Positions 28,724-39,018 of a stretch of DNA of 64,000 nucleotides are shown one piece after another; positions within the stretch are counted from its first letter, which is position 1, and the number at the start of each line of letters is the position of its first letter. A program made the position numbers and the translations under genes. The stretch comes from Mycoplasma sp. 'Moose RK' (GTDB lineage: Bacteria > Bacillota_I > Bacilli_A > Mycoplasmatales > Metamycoplasmataceae): NCBI RefSeq assembly GCF_015708155.1, contig NZ_JADDYD010000001.1, forward strand, positions 680,001-744,000. Reading direction: 5' to 3'. The notes under the pieces are model-generated. The model was not told where the DNA came from. It made no database searches and worked only from the letters and a program-made list of their open reading frames with translations.

Positions 28724-31150
28724 ATGACCTTTTCACTTAAGTCGGTCTTTGCTGAAAAGCAAAGAAGGAGCACCAACAATTCTGGTTCTGGCAAAATTCG
28801 CAAGATTTTGTCCAAATTATCTGGTGCCTTCATGCTCCCAATTTCAGTTATGTCTGTTGCGGGTTTGCTCCTAGGAGTAGGTGCTGCAATTGCAAATAAT
28901 AGCGAATCTATTTTTCATCTCAATAGATTTGGACTATTTATTCAGATGCTTGGCGAGCCAACTTTTGCTGCTTTGCCACTGTTATTTGCAGTTGCTTTCG
29001 TTATTGCTTTTACAGATGAAGCCGGTGTTGCGGTTTTTTCTACTATAATCGGCTATCTTGTTTTTGTTGCAATTCAGTCCGTTTTTATCTCTGACATAAC
29101 AGTTGATAGTAGCACTAAAGGCGTAAACATTTTGTTTTCTGGTGCTGGACGCGACCCAGTTGGTCTAAAAAGTTTGGTCGGAAATTCGCTTGGATTTCGT
29201 TCATTACAAACTTCAGTTTTTGGTGGAATTGCTGTTGGACTCAGTGTCCAATATCTTTACAATCGTTTTCACACAATTCAACTTCCACAAATAATTTCAT
29301 TTTTTGGTGGAAAAAGATTTGTTCCCCTTATCACAATTCCAGCAATGGCGATTTTAGCCTTCATTTTCTTGATATTTTGACCTTGAATTGGGTTTGTTTT
29401 AAACATTTTCGGAGCTGGACTTGCAAAAGTCCCTTATGGATTTGAGTCCTTTATTTTTGGTTATATCGAGAGATCGCTAATTCCTTTTGGATTACACCAT
29501 GTTTTTTATGCTCCACTTTGATATTCATCTGCTGGAGGTGATGCGGGCGCAACAATTACTAATTGAGCACTTGCGCAAGGAATTGAAGTTATTGAAAAGA
29601 CTGTTAATGATGAAAAATTTCATGAAGTTGTCACAAAAATGCAAACAGTTCCTGGTGAATCATTAAAAACTTTGTTAATTGATATTGCCAAAAATAAAGA
29701 TAAATTTGTTGGTGATTCAACTGCCTCAACTTATTTACTTCGTTTTGCGAACACAATTGACTACATAAAAGACGGAAAATCATTTTCAATTCCGCTTTTC
29801 ACATTTTTACAAGATAATGGCTTCAAAGTTGGTAGATTTGCTGATGGTAAATTTTCAGGAATGATGTTTGGTCTCCCAGCTGCTGCAGCTGCAATGATTA
29901 TGGCTGCGCCAAAAGAAAACCGAAAAGTTACTTCAGGTACTGTGATTCCTGCTGCAGCAACATCTTTTGTAACCGGAATTACTGAACCAATCGAATTCAC
30001 ATTCCTGTTTTTATCACCACTACTTTTCTGAGGATTCCATGCTTTCATGATGGCGCTTTCATTCATGTTTGCAAATATTGCTGGAGTTCACGTACCAATG
30101 GTGTTTTCTGGTGGAGTTCTTGACTTGTTAATTTATGGAGCTGTTCCAATTCAAAAAGGTACTAATTTCTGGTGAGTTTTGGTAGTTGGACTTGCCTACT
30201 TACCAATATACTATTTTGTTTTTCTTTTTGTTATCAAATGACAAAATTTGGAAACTCCAGGAAGAGGACAAAACACAAAATTATTCACAAAAGCTGATTA
30301 TTTTGCAAAAAAAGATCAGCAAAAAGGCAAAAATGCTGTTGATCCACAAATTCTTGCGATTGTTGAAGGTTACGGTGGAATTGATAACATTAGTGTTTTC
30401 AATAATTGTGCTTCTCGACTTCGTTATGATGTCAAAGATTTGTCACTTGTGAGTGAAGAAAAACTAAAACAAGCCGGCGTTATTGCTATCAAAATTGAGG
30501 GACAACACCATGTTCAAGCAATTTTAGGGCCTGTTGCTGAGCAAATTAATGCAAAAATCAATTCGCAGCGTGACTTGATTAAGTCACTTTCAAAAGCAGA
30601 AATTTCCCAAATTTTGGGAAATTCTCAACCTTTCGAAAAGCCAACTGAAGATTGCAAATCTGATTGTGAAAATATGAAGTCACACCAAATTTTTGCTCCT
30701 ACAAATGGCGAATTAATTGAACTTTCGGATGTCAAAGACGGCGTATTTTCTGAATTTGAATTAGGAAACGGATTCGCAATTCGGATTGGAAACACTGGAA
30801 AAAGAGAGATTTTTTCACCTTTTTCTGGTAAAGTCAAAATGGTTTTTCCAACAAAACACGCAATTGGTTTTACCTCACTTGATGACAAAATCCAAATTTT
30901 GTTGCATATTGGAATTGACACTGTCAAATTAGATGGACAAGGATTTGAAATTTTTGTTCAAGCAGATCAAGAAATCACAGCTGGCCAAAAAGTTGCCAGT
31001 GTTGACCTTGACTTTTTAACTAGCCAAGGTATAGAAAATACCGATATAATTGTCGTTATTCTCAAAGAGTCAGCACAAAAAGACTTCAAATTTAAAATTC
31101 CTTTGCAATCAATTACAGAATTACCAACTTTAATTGGTGAAATCAAATAG
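28724..31150 (+). CDS. ptsG: PTS glucose-type permease, fused EIIC-EIIB-EIIA
   Basis: Phosphotransferase transporter of 808 residues that imports and phosphorylates a hexose. The order is EIIC (membrane, residues about 30-500, with [12 protein letters not shown] and [12 protein letters not shown]), EIIB with the phosphocysteine in [13 protein letters not shown] (residue about 567), and EIIA of the Glc family, with HAIGF and the phosphohistidine in [14 protein letters not shown]. Start ATG follows GAAAGGAGAAGAG. TGA codons in the membrane part are Trp. It is preceded by an attenuator-like leader and followed by a strong terminator. Glucose versus N-acetylglucosamine specificity cannot be read from motifs alone. 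Confidence 0.9.
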
Positions 31151-31205
31151 AGTTGGTGAAATCAAAAAAATTAATATTTTTTTAAAATTTTAATAATTTA
31201 CCCAC

Positions 31206-31247
31206 AACCACGATTGATTTTAAAAAATATAATCGTGGTTTTTTTAT
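31206..31247 (+). terminator. Rho-independent terminator of ptsG
   Basis: AACCACGATT and AATCGTGGTT pair (10 bp), followed by T7. Confidence 0.85.
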
Positions 31248-31302
31248 TTAAATAAAAGGTAATTTTTGTGCAAAAAACCGCGAAATATAATATAATTTTA
31301 GT

Positions 31303-31620
31303 ATGAATGTAAATCCTTTTTATTCAATTAACTTGCCACTTCCAGTGTTGATTTCGCTTTCAGTCATTTTCTTTTTGCTTGGAATAGTTTCGCTTTCATT
31401 CCACCGCTACACTCGCAAAAAAATCAATGAATACCGCCAGATGCAAATGGAGGATTGAAAAAAAGAAAATCCGAACAAAAAACACTTTTCCTACCAACAA
31501 ACCGGAATGTTTTTACCAGCTTGACAGCGGGCAAAATACAATTCACACTTTATCTTAGCAACTGTTTTTTTTGTTGGTGGCTTTGTTTTTGCTTTCGGAA
31601 ATTTGCTAACAACTTTGTAA
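31303..31620 (+). CDS. Small membrane protein, 105 aa, unknown function
   Basis: An intact 105-codon frame with two TGA-Trp codons. It has an N-terminal hydrophobic segment (residues about 12-35), a basic loop with HRYTRKKINEYR, and a second hydrophobic segment at the C-terminus (residues 83-103). I do not recognise the family. The TATAAT boxes at 31286 and 31291 lie so close to the ATG that the mRNA would be leaderless or nearly so, and no ribosome binding site is present. It sits alone between the ptsG terminator and a convergent hydrolase gene. Confidence 0.7.
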
Positions 31621-31661
31621 AAAACTAATTAGACAAAACCAAAGATTTAAAATTTGAAATT

Positions 31662-32444
31662 TTATTTTTTTAGCAAAAATGATTGAAAAATGTTGTTAAA
31701 ATAATCGGGATTTTCAGTGTAAATTAAATGTCCTGTTTTTGGAATAATTTCAACCTGGATGCTCGGAATTAATTTTTGATAGTAAGATTTTGTTTCTTTT
31801 TGCAAAACAATTCCATCATTTTCCCCAAGAACTAATAGTGCCGGACACTTTACTGTTGCAATCCCAGCTTCAATTCTATCCATGTTTTCGGGCAAATGTT
31901 TTCCAAGTTTTACAATGTTGTCATTGTTGTAAAAATTGTAATCAAAAACATTTTCTGCTCACTTCTGATATTTAGGATTCTTGAATTTTTCTTTGTCATA
32001 TTCATAAATCGTTAAAAATTCAAGCATTTCACTTGGAGTTTTTGGAAAAAATTTTTCATAAAAAAGTGGTGCAAGTGGCAAATTTGCTTTGTTCATTGGG
32101 CCAATAAAAACAATTTTGGAAATTAACTCAGGAATTCTATGATAAACAAGTGCTGCATTTCCTGCGCCCATTGAGTGTCCGACCAAAATTACATCCTTAA
32201 TTCCGAGCTTTTTGATAAATTCGACAATCAAATTAGCATAATATTCCATACTTAATTGCTCATCTGTGGCTGGAGTTAAATTATTCCCAGGAAGAGTAAA
32301 ACTATAATAATTTGCACCTTTTATTCTGGCAGCTGCCTCAAAAAAAATCATATGATTTGAGTTAAAACCGTGGCAAAAAACAATATTAATTTTGTTAAAA
32401 GGACTGTAGTTGACCACAAAAGGATATTTTCATTGAAAGTTCAT
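31662..32444 (-). CDS. Alpha/beta hydrolase
   Basis: Alpha/beta-fold hydrolase, 260 residues. Catalytic elements are the nucleophile elbow GHSMGAG, the acid in VLGENDGIV and the His in KTGHLIY. The oxyanion side has CHGFNSN. The substrate is probably an ester or lipid but cannot be told. The ATG at 32444 is preceded by AGGCGG, itself directly preceded by a run of 17 A residues. One TGA in the middle (31956-31958 region) and one near the start are Trp. A second hydrolase of the same fold lies at 57820-58632. Confidence 0.85.
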
Positions 32445-32453
32445 AATTCCGCC

Positions 32454-32518
32454 TTTTTTTTTTTTTTTTTGACTTTATGATATCATGATATCATATTTTT
32501 CATTTTTTTTTTTTTTTT
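32454..32518. repeat. 18-bp palindrome flanked by T17 and T16 tracts
   Basis: ATGATATCATGATATCAT (32477-32494) is a perfect palindrome built of two GATATCAT units. It is framed by T17 (32454-32470) and T16 (32503-32518). The whole lies between the divergent hydrolase gene and the SRP RNA, at both their 5' ends, so it could be an operator for both. Confidence 0.8.
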
Positions 32519-32537
32519 GCTAAGAAATAAATTATGA

Positions 32538-32543
32538 TATAAT
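32538..32543 (+). promoter_or_regulatory. -10 box of the SRP RNA promoter
   Basis: TATGATATAATTCAC: TATAAT preceded by TG, placing the start at about 32550, where the RNA's closing stem begins. Confidence 0.7.
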
Positions 32544-32549
32544 TCACTT

Positions 32550-32632
32550 GCCACTAAAACAATAACCTTGTAACCTGGTCAGGATAGAAGTATAGCAGCC
32601 ATATCGAGAAGTGTTGTGTTTAGTGGTTTTTT
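32550..32632 (+). ncRNA. ffs: Signal recognition particle RNA (small bacterial 4.5S type)
   Basis: The conserved apical domain reads GGTCAGGATAGAAGTATAGCAGCC, given here as GGTCAGG and AGCAGCC around the GAAG-type tetraloop region (32577-32600). The ends CCACTAAA and TTTAGTGG close the long hairpin and a T6 tail terminates it. It binds Ffh to target membrane proteins. Confidence 0.92.
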
Positions 32633-32680
32633 AATAAAATTTATCTATACCATTTTTATTTTTTTAAAAGTTTAATTATT

Positions 32681-33790
32681 ATGTCAACTAACAATCAAAA
32701 AAATTCAAGTAAAGATTCATCTTGTAGTTGCCCTGATAAAAAGAAGAATCATAATTTTGCAAAATGCTTGAAAAAACAATTAATTAACCGTGCTGAACGT
32801 GAGATTTTTCAGCACAATAAGTCGCAAATTACAATTAAAAATATTTGGAGACAGAAAACCCTATCAATCACAGTAATGGCATTCTCGTCCTTACTCTTTA
32901 CTTTAGGAGTGATTTTTTTTCTAGGTCAAGCAAGAGCATTGCCAACTGGTGTTTCTGCAATTCCTTCATTAATTATTATCATCTTAAATTCACACTACAC
33001 TACTGACATTCGTTGAGGTTTTTCTCTTTTATACCTTGGAATTAATATTCCATTAATGATTTTTATGTTCATAAAAATTCCAAATCGCACCTTTAGTTAC
33101 CTGACTTTTTTGTGATTAGTTTTTCAAGTTTTTTGAAACCAAATTTTTCTTCTTGACACACCACTTAAAACTTTTTTAGTTAATAATATTAGCGTTAAAG
33201 ACCCTGGGGACTCTTGAAGTCTTTTTTATTACACAATTGTGGGCGCAATTTTATCAGGTTGGTCAACTGGCATCGCTTGAAAATTTGGAGGTTCATGCGG
33301 AGGCACTGATTACATAACTTATTTTATTACACTCAAATACCGTAAACCAATTGAAAAAGTTATGTTTAGCATTTCAATCTTTTTTGGAATTTTTTCACTA
33401 GGTGTTCTTTATTTTGTTCAACCTGTAGAAGTTGATAATCAAATTTTTGGTCCTAAATTACTGGCGGTTTTTGTTTACTTAATTGTTAGTTCGTTAATTG
33501 TTGGCCGGATTTATCCAAAATACGGAAAAACACTTTTGCAAATATATACAAATGATCCTGATAAAATTGTCGCACATCTTCGTTCAATAAAGTATTGACA
33601 CTCCTACAACATTTGAGAGGGTTGATCAGGTTACACAAATCAAAAACAATGGCGAGTTGAAACAATAATTTTTACAATTGAGCAAAAAGCAATTTTGGAA
33701 GAAATAGTAAGGGCCAACGTGAATTTTTGGTATTCAGCAACCCGCATTTTGCAAACAACAGATCGCTTTGATACTACAAAAATCAATTAA
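32681..33790 (+). CDS. YitT family membrane protein
   Basis: A 369-residue integral membrane protein with about six hydrophobic segments after an N-terminal hydrophilic tail of 60 residues that contains CSCP. The YitT-type motif GGSCGGTDYI is at about residue 205. The C-terminal 90 residues (from QIYTNDPDKI) are the soluble DUF2179-like part. Function is unknown in most relatives. It has several TGA-Trp codons and starts at ATG behind a weak AG-poor leader 48 bases after the SRP RNA; it is followed by a T16 terminator. Confidence 0.85.
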
Positions 33791-33792
33791 AA

Positions 33793-33836
33793 AACAAGTA
33801 AAATTTTAAGGTTTTACTTGTTTTTTTTTTTTTTTT
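33793..33836 (+). terminator. Terminator with T16 tail
   Basis: AACAAGTAAAA pairs with TTTTACTTGTT, and a run of 16 T follows (33821-33836), much longer than a terminator needs. It also serves the convergent small gene at 33848. Confidence 0.8.
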
Positions 33837-33847
33837 AAATAAAAAAA

Positions 33848-33967
33848 TTACTTAATTTGATCAACTAAAGATTGTAATTTAGCATTGGCTTTTTTTGCAG
33901 CTTTTGAAATTTTTAGACGACGTAATTCACGTTTTTTAGCCATTTGTAATCTTCGAATTTTTCGCAT
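33848..33967 (-). CDS. Very basic 39-aa protein downstream of pfkA
   Basis: Short frame with MRKIRRLQMAKKRELRRLK as its start and a mostly helical Ala/Lys-rich remainder; about 40 percent of residues are Lys or Arg. The start ATG follows AGAGG at six bases and lies 14 bases after the pfkA stop, so it is cotranscribed. It does not match L34, L36, S21 or bTHX as I know them. A ribosome-associated or nucleic-acid-binding role is the likeliest guess. The good ribosome binding site and tight spacing support a real gene. Confidence 0.65.
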   Translation of the reverse strand: MRKIRRLQMAKKRELRRLKISKAAKKANAKLQSLVDQIK

Positions 33968-33981
33968 AATCATCCTCTTAA

Positions 33982-34950
33982 CTAATTTTGATTAATTTTA
34001 TTAATTTTTTTCACTAATTCATTTGTTCTTCTGACTGGATGTGAAACCACATCAGTGATATTTTTAGCAATAACTTGGCCATTTAAATAACCAACCGCTA
34101 ATCCAGATTGGCCTTCAACAATCAATTCAACTGCCTTTATAGCCATTTTTGCTGCTAAAACTCGTTCAAAACCGGTTGGTCTGCCACCTCGTTGCGTGTG
34201 ACCAATTTCAAGTGATCGGGTAGAAATTTTTGTAAAATCTTCAATATTTTTGGCAAATTCCTTCAAATTATCAAGAACATGCTCAGAAACCATTACTATC
34301 ACGCTATTTTTTCCTTTAGCAAATTGTTCAAGGACAATTTTCCCGGTTTCTTCAGCGCTTAATTTGTAAGTATTTGTAATTAAAATCTCACTACCAGTTG
34401 CAAGTGCCGAGTATACGGCCAAATCCTGGCAATCACGTCCCATAACTTCAACAACAAAACAACGACGGTGTGAATTTCCAGTATCACGTAATTTGTCAAC
34501 AGCTTCAACAATTGTGTTTAGTGCTGTATCAAATCCAATTGTAAAATCAGTGAATTCAATGTCATTGTCGATTGTTCCTGGAAGTGCAATCACATTAATT
34601 CCTTGAAGGTGCAACTGATTTCCACCTTTATAAGTTCCGTCGCCACCGATGACAACAAGCGAATCAATACCAAATTCTCTAAGAATTTCGACTGCCTTTT
34701 TTTGAATTTTTTCCTCTTTAAACTCAGGGAATCGTGTCGAACCAATAGCAGTTCCTCCATAACTTCCTATGTTATGATAGGGAAATTTTTCTGCTGGCAC
34801 AATTTTTTTGTTAATTATTCCAGCATAGCCATCAAAAATTAAAAAAGGTTCAAATCCAAAATTTAACGCTGATTTAACAAGAAAACCTATAGCTGTGTTC
34901 ATTCCAGGAGCATCGCCACCTGATGTCAAAATCGCGATTTTTTGTGCCAT
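33982..34950 (-). CDS. pfkA: ATP-dependent 6-phosphofructokinase
   Basis: Converts fructose 6-phosphate to fructose 1,6-bisphosphate, the committed step of glycolysis. The 322 residues are standard. ATP-site ILTSGGDAPGMN, GGDGTYKG, and the catalytic PGTIDNDIEFTDFTIGFDTA with the base Asp are all intact, as is MGRDCQDLA. It starts at ATG behind AAAAGG, ends in TAG. Downstream is the 39-residue basic protein; upstream are tRNA-Lys and tRNA-Leu. Confidence 0.96.
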   Translation of the reverse strand: MAQKIAILTSGGDAPGMNTAIGFLVKSALNFGFEPFLIFDGYAGIINKKIVPAEKFPYHNIGSYGGTAIGSTRFPEFKEEKIQKKAVEILREFGIDSLVVIGGDGTYKGGNQLHLQGINVIALPGTIDNDIEFTDFTIGFDTALNTIVEAVDKLRDTGNSHRRCFVVEVMGRDCQDLAVYSALATGSEILITNTYKLSAEETGKIVLEQFAKGKNSVIVMVSEHVLDNLKEFAKNIEDFTKISTRSLEIGHTQRGGRPTGFERVLAAKMAIKAVELIVEGQSGLAVGYLNGQVIAKNITDVVSHPVRRTNELVKKINKINQN

Positions 34951-34996
34951 TTTTCAACCTTTTAACTTTCAAAGTAAGGACAAAATAAATTTGAAA

Positions 34997-35072
34997 TGGT
35001 ACGCCCTAGAGGATTTGAACCTCTGACCCAATGATTAAAAGTCATTTGCTCTACCTGCTGAGCTAAGGGCGC
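34997..35072 (-). tRNA. tRNA-Lys (TTT)
   Basis: A 76-base cloverleaf including encoded CCA. The anticodon loop CTTTTAA gives TTT. Acceptor GCGCCCT pairs with AGGGCGT. It lies 3 bases after tRNA-Leu in transcription order. Confidence 0.95.
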
Positions 35073-35075
35073 TTT

Positions 35076-35161
35076 TGGTGCTCGAAACTGGACTCGAACC
35101 AGCACGGGATTACTCCCAAGGGATTTTAAGTCCCTTGTGTCTACCATTCCACCACTCGAGC
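35076..35161 (-). tRNA. tRNA-Leu (TAA)
   Basis: An 86-base cloverleaf with a long variable arm and encoded CCA. The anticodon stem GGGAC... holds loop CTTAAAA, anticodon TAA. A TATAAT box lies upstream (35189-35194 on minus). Confidence 0.93.
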
Positions 35162-35188
35162 TATTATATTAGTGGTTTTATGGCATAA

Positions 35189-35194
35189 ATTATA
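35189..35194 (-). promoter_or_regulatory. -10 box of the tRNA-Leu/tRNA-Lys transcript
   Basis: The minus strand reads TTGATATAATTTATGCC, about 28 bases before the tRNA-Leu 5' end. Confidence 0.55.
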
Positions 35195-35327
35195 TCAAAA
35201 AGCAATAATAATTATAGCAAAAAATAAAAAATATTTAAAAAATTATTTTTTTACCCTAAAAACAGGTCAGTTTTTGAAGCTGACGCTTAAAAATTTTAAA
35301 CTAAAATTGAAAAATTTTCTCAAAAAT

Positions 35328-35378
35328 GGAAAAAAATAGGAAAAAAATAGGAAAAAAATAGGATTTTTCCTATTTTTT
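35328..35378 (+). repeat. Phased 11-bp A-tract repeats followed by a hairpin
   Basis: GGAAAAAAATA recurs three times at 11-base spacing, which stacks A-tracts on one helix face and predicts a bend. The last unit flows into a hairpin AAAATAGGA/TCCTATTTT. This is 50 bases upstream of the lipoprotein gene and may shape its promoter, or end the tRNA side. Confidence 0.7.
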
Positions 35379-35427
35379 AAAAAATTACTCAAAAAACTTA
35401 AATTATTATAATGGAGTAAAGACCAAA

Positions 35428-36672
35428 ATGAAAACAGTAAAAATCAGAAAATTATTGCTTTTTTTCCCTATTTTTTCACCATTTTTTTTATTTACAAGTT
35501 GTTTTAAAATTGATTTTAATTTTGAGAATTTAAATGAACAAAAAAATAGTAAATCTAACCAAAATGAAAATGAAAAATCCTTCTTTTTTAATTCAATTAT
35601 GCAAGGATTAGGAACTAATCCCACAAAACCCAAAGTAAGATTTTCAGGTATTTTTTCAAATTTTGAAATCGAAAATTTGCAGTTAGGACAAAACGATCAA
35701 AAATATTCAGGACTTGAAGAAGTTTTAGTAAAATTTTTTAATATTCTCAATGACAAAAACCTTAATTTTGAAACAAAAAAAACCTTATTTGAAAAATTAC
35801 TCAAAAAATTAAATAGCAGTAAGTTCAAAATTGATCTTGGGGTTAAAAAAGATCAAGAAAATATCAACTTTCCAAAGAAAAATTTGAATTCCAAGGAACC
35901 GGTTTTCACGAATACTGAAGATGAAAATTTTTATCAAGAACAGGTAAATTTGTTTAAATCTAGTAAAAATTTAGAAAATTTCTTAAAAGTCCGTGACAAA
36001 AATCTTTTTATTGAAGAAAAATTAATTGAACAAAAAAAGCAATGAAATCCGCTAATTAAGATCATTTTTCAGATAAATTTAACAAATTATCAAGTGGATT
36101 TAATCCAATTTTCACAAGAATTAATTCGCGATATAATCGTCTCAATCATTAATTTTACTACAAACCAGGAAAAAATAATTTCACAAGAACGCGAATTAAA
36201 ATCTAAAATTTTAAAATTATCAGTTCAAAAAGAAAAATTTTTGGAATCAAACTCCAAAAATTCTAGTTATGAAGTTTCAAAAACTGAAAACAAATTAAAC
36301 AAAACTAGAAAAAACCTGGAAGAATTAACCAAAATTAACCAGCAAATTGCTAATTTAAATGCAGAATTTGAAAAGCTTAAGCAATCAAATTTAGAAATTT
36401 TAAAATCTGATATCAAAAAAATTAGTAATTTACTGGTAAAATTTTTTAACCCAAGCATTCATGTTTCAGTAAACAAAAAGAATGTTTTTTTTAATGAAGT
36501 TGACCTAAAAGTGAATAATCAACTTGCTTTTAGTAAATTTTTTGAATTTTTCTCAAAAAATTTACAACCAAATTTGGCCAAATTTGGAATTAGCTCACCT
36601 TTTGAAACACTTGGCGATCAAAAAACTAATTTTATTAAGAAATTCTTCTTACCGCTGATATCTGAAAAATAA
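35428..36672 (+). CDS. Lipoprotein, 414 aa, with a central coiled coil
   Basis: A signal peptide with basic start and hydrophobic core ends in the lipobox FLFTSC (Cys 26), so the protein is probably anchored to the outside of the membrane. Residues about 245-320 are a heptad-rich coiled coil (KILKLSVQKEKFLE and onwards). I do not recognise a family. Two halves are joined by a TGA-Trp. It follows AT-rich, bent-looking DNA with an ATG preceded by TGGAGTAAAG. Confidence 0.75.
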
Positions 36673-36743
36673 ATTAGCGCTATAAATCAGTCACTAATTT
36701 GGAATTTTTTATGGTAAAATTCCCTAATATAAAAAGGTGAAAA

Positions 36744-38333
36744 ATGCAAAAATCAAAAACCAAAAACCCAAAAACCCAAAAAATCACCTTTTTTGGTGCA
36801 CTTTTAATCGTCCTTGGTGCAAGTATTGGTGCCGGAATTTTTTTTAAATCAAAATCTGTTTTGGAAAATTCAGGTTTCAACCTTATTTTGGCGATCGCAA
36901 GTTGGCTAATTGCATGTTTTGCCATTGTTTCGATGGCAATCGCACTAATAGAAGTTTCCTCAGCAACTGGAAAATCAAATTTATCACTAATTATTTGAAA
37001 CAAACTCTTTAATTCAACGACTTTTTATAAAATTTCGAAAAATTTTATAATTTACCTTTATTTACCCTTCACTTTTTTTGTGTTGCCAGTTTATTTTATG
37101 CAAATTTTGCAAGATTCAATTGCTGCTTTTCGGTTGGAATCAAGCCCAAATTGAAATCTGAAATTTGACTGATTGATTGTCCTGGTTGTTTCAATTGCAA
37201 TTGTAATTTACTTTTTTTTGGTTGGATTAAATGCAAAGGTTGCTGAAATTCACAACAAAATTATCTTAATTTTCAAATTTCTACCCATAATTATCACAGT
37301 AATTCTTGGTTTTACTTTTGCTTTTCAAGGTGCTTCGAATAATTTACAGCTCTTGCCCCAATTTTCGCCTCCTTCTGAAATCAAAAATCAAGGTTTGTCA
37401 CTTGCAACAAGCCTACCTGGAATTGGTGTTTTGCTTTCGATGACTGGAATTTTCTTTTCGTACGAGGGTTTTTTTACTGCTGCTGGTTTGCAATCAGAAA
37501 TGAAAAATCCCAAAAAAACACCAATTGCGATTCTAATTGGGATTGGAATCACGACCATAATTTATTTACTAATTGCAATTGCGACTGCAATTGCAGGTGA
37601 TGGGACAATTTCATCCTTCATAAAAATTGCAAAAGAAGAATTAAACTGGTCGCATTTGGCAATCAAAATTATTCTTGGCACCACCTTTTTGCTGATTGGG
37701 GTTAGTTTGCTTGGTATTATCAATATTTTTACATTGTGAGGAACCCGCGCAGTTGAGGAATTAACTATGAAAAATGATTTTTTTCTATTGAAAAAATGAA
37801 AAAAAATCACTAACTTGCAAAAACCGGTTGTTGCAACGGTTTTTTTAGCGATTTTTGCCATAATTTCCCTAATTATTTTTACAGTTATTGGCGTTTTTGC
37901 TTTTGATGACTCAACTTACGGAAATTATGGCGAAAATCTTAACAATTTATACTCCTTTGCTGACATAACCGGAAATTGGTCAGCATTAATTAGCTTTTTG
38001 TTGATTGGTGCTGCAATTTTTGGTTGCATTCGCAACCGGAAGACAGAAAAAATTTTGGTAAAAAAACAAAAATATTTTCTTTTTTTTGGCTATATTTCTG
38101 TTATTTTTATCGCAATAACTGTTATTTTTGCAATCGCTGTGCCGCTTGTTGACCTAATTTTATTTTTGAGCTTTCAGCCAAAAATTACTGACTTTAGTCA
38201 AGTTTTGAAAACAAGAATAACAAAAGTTATTGTGCTTTTTTTCTTCATAATCATCCCGCTTTTGCCGCTGTTTTGTACTTGGTTTTGAAAAAAAATAAAA
38301 ATTTTTAACAAAAAGCAAAAAAAAGGTTTATAA
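36744..38333 (+). CDS. Amino-acid permease (APC superfamily)
   Basis: A 529-residue membrane protein with about twelve segments. The first bears the APC helix motif GASIGAGIFF at residues about 28-37. A second typical element, FFSYEGFFTAAGLQSEMKNPKKT, precedes segment 7. Substrate is unknown. Start ATG lies behind AAAAAGGTG. TGA codons at many positions are Trp, including one near the end (38286-38288) which the next stop TAA at 38331 resolves. The apt promoter overlaps its last codons. Confidence 0.88.
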
Positions 38334-38335
38334 TA
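38330..38335 (+). promoter_or_regulatory. -10 box of apt
   Basis: GTTTATAATATAAG overlaps the permease stop; the apt ATG is 10 bases further on, so the mRNA leader would be only a few bases. Confidence 0.5.
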
Positions 38336-38345
38336 TAAGAAAGTT

Positions 38346-38861
38346 ATGACAATTAACTTAAAAAAATATATTCGAACTGTTGAAGATTTTCCAAAGAAAG
38401 GTATTAGCTTCAAGGACATTTCGCCATTGCTTGCAGATGGGAAAGCATTGAACTATGCAATTGTTGAAATGGCGTCACTAGCAAAGGATGTCGATATCAT
38501 TGTTGGTCCAGATGCTCGTGGCTTTTTGTTCGGCACTCCAACGGCTGCATTTCTTTCTAAACCCTTTATAATGGTGCGAAAGGCAGGTAAGTTGCCTGGT
38601 GAAGTTCAGGAATTTGCCTATGATTTGGAGTACGGATCATCAATTTTGGAGGTTCAGGTTGACATGATCAAACCTGGGCAAAAAGTTGCAATTATTGATG
38701 ATGTGCTTGCCACTGGCGGAACTGTTCATGCAATTACAAAGATGATTGAAGATTCAGGCGCTATTGTTTCTAAAATCATCTTTTTAATTGAGCTAGAAAA
38801 ACTACAAGGGAGATCAAAATTAGAAAAATATGACGTTATTTCGCTAATAAAAATTAGCTAA
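38346..38861 (+). CDS. apt: Adenine phosphoribosyltransferase
   Basis: Adenine salvage: adenine plus PRPP to AMP. The 171 residues show the APRT start with IRTVEDFPKKGISFKDISPLL, GPDARGFLFG, VRKAGKLPG and the PRPP loop AIIDDVLATGGT. The gene has no ribosome binding site and a TATAAT just upstream, suggesting a near-leaderless mRNA. It is followed by a strong terminator. Confidence 0.95.
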   Translation: MTINLKKYIRTVEDFPKKGISFKDISPLLADGKALNYAIVEMASLAKDVDIIVGPDARGFLFGTPTAAFLSKPFIMVRKAGKLPGEVQEFAYDLEYGSSILEVQVDMIKPGQKVAIIDDVLATGGTVHAITKMIEDSGAIVSKIIFLIELEKLQGRSKLEKYDVISLIKIS

Positions 38862-38889
38862 AAAGTCAAAATTATTTTTCAATTTAAAA

Positions 38890-38918
38890 AATAGCTGATA
38901 ACAATCAGCTATTTTTTT
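38890..38918 (+). terminator. Rho-independent terminator of apt
   Basis: AATAGCTGAT pairs with ATCAGCTATT, followed by T7. Confidence 0.85.
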
Positions 38919-38968
38919 ATAATTCGTTTTCCCGTGTTTTTCATAATTTTTAATGATTATCTTGGTGA

Positions 38969-38996
38969 CTTTTTTAAGAAATTTTTCTTAAAAAAG
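38969..38996. repeat. 12-bp perfect AT-rich hairpin
   Basis: CTTTTTTAAGAA (38969-38980) pairs with TTCTTAAAAAAG (38985-38996). It lies in the gene-poor stretch after apt and has no evident partner gene. Confidence 0.55.
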
Positions 38997-39018
38997 TGAT
39001 TTATAAAAAGAGGTAAAA

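Noticed and set aside
35328-35378. CRISPR-like reading of the 11-bp repeats
   Set aside because: Units are too short, have no spacers, and no cas gene is near. I saw no CRISPR array anywhere in the window.
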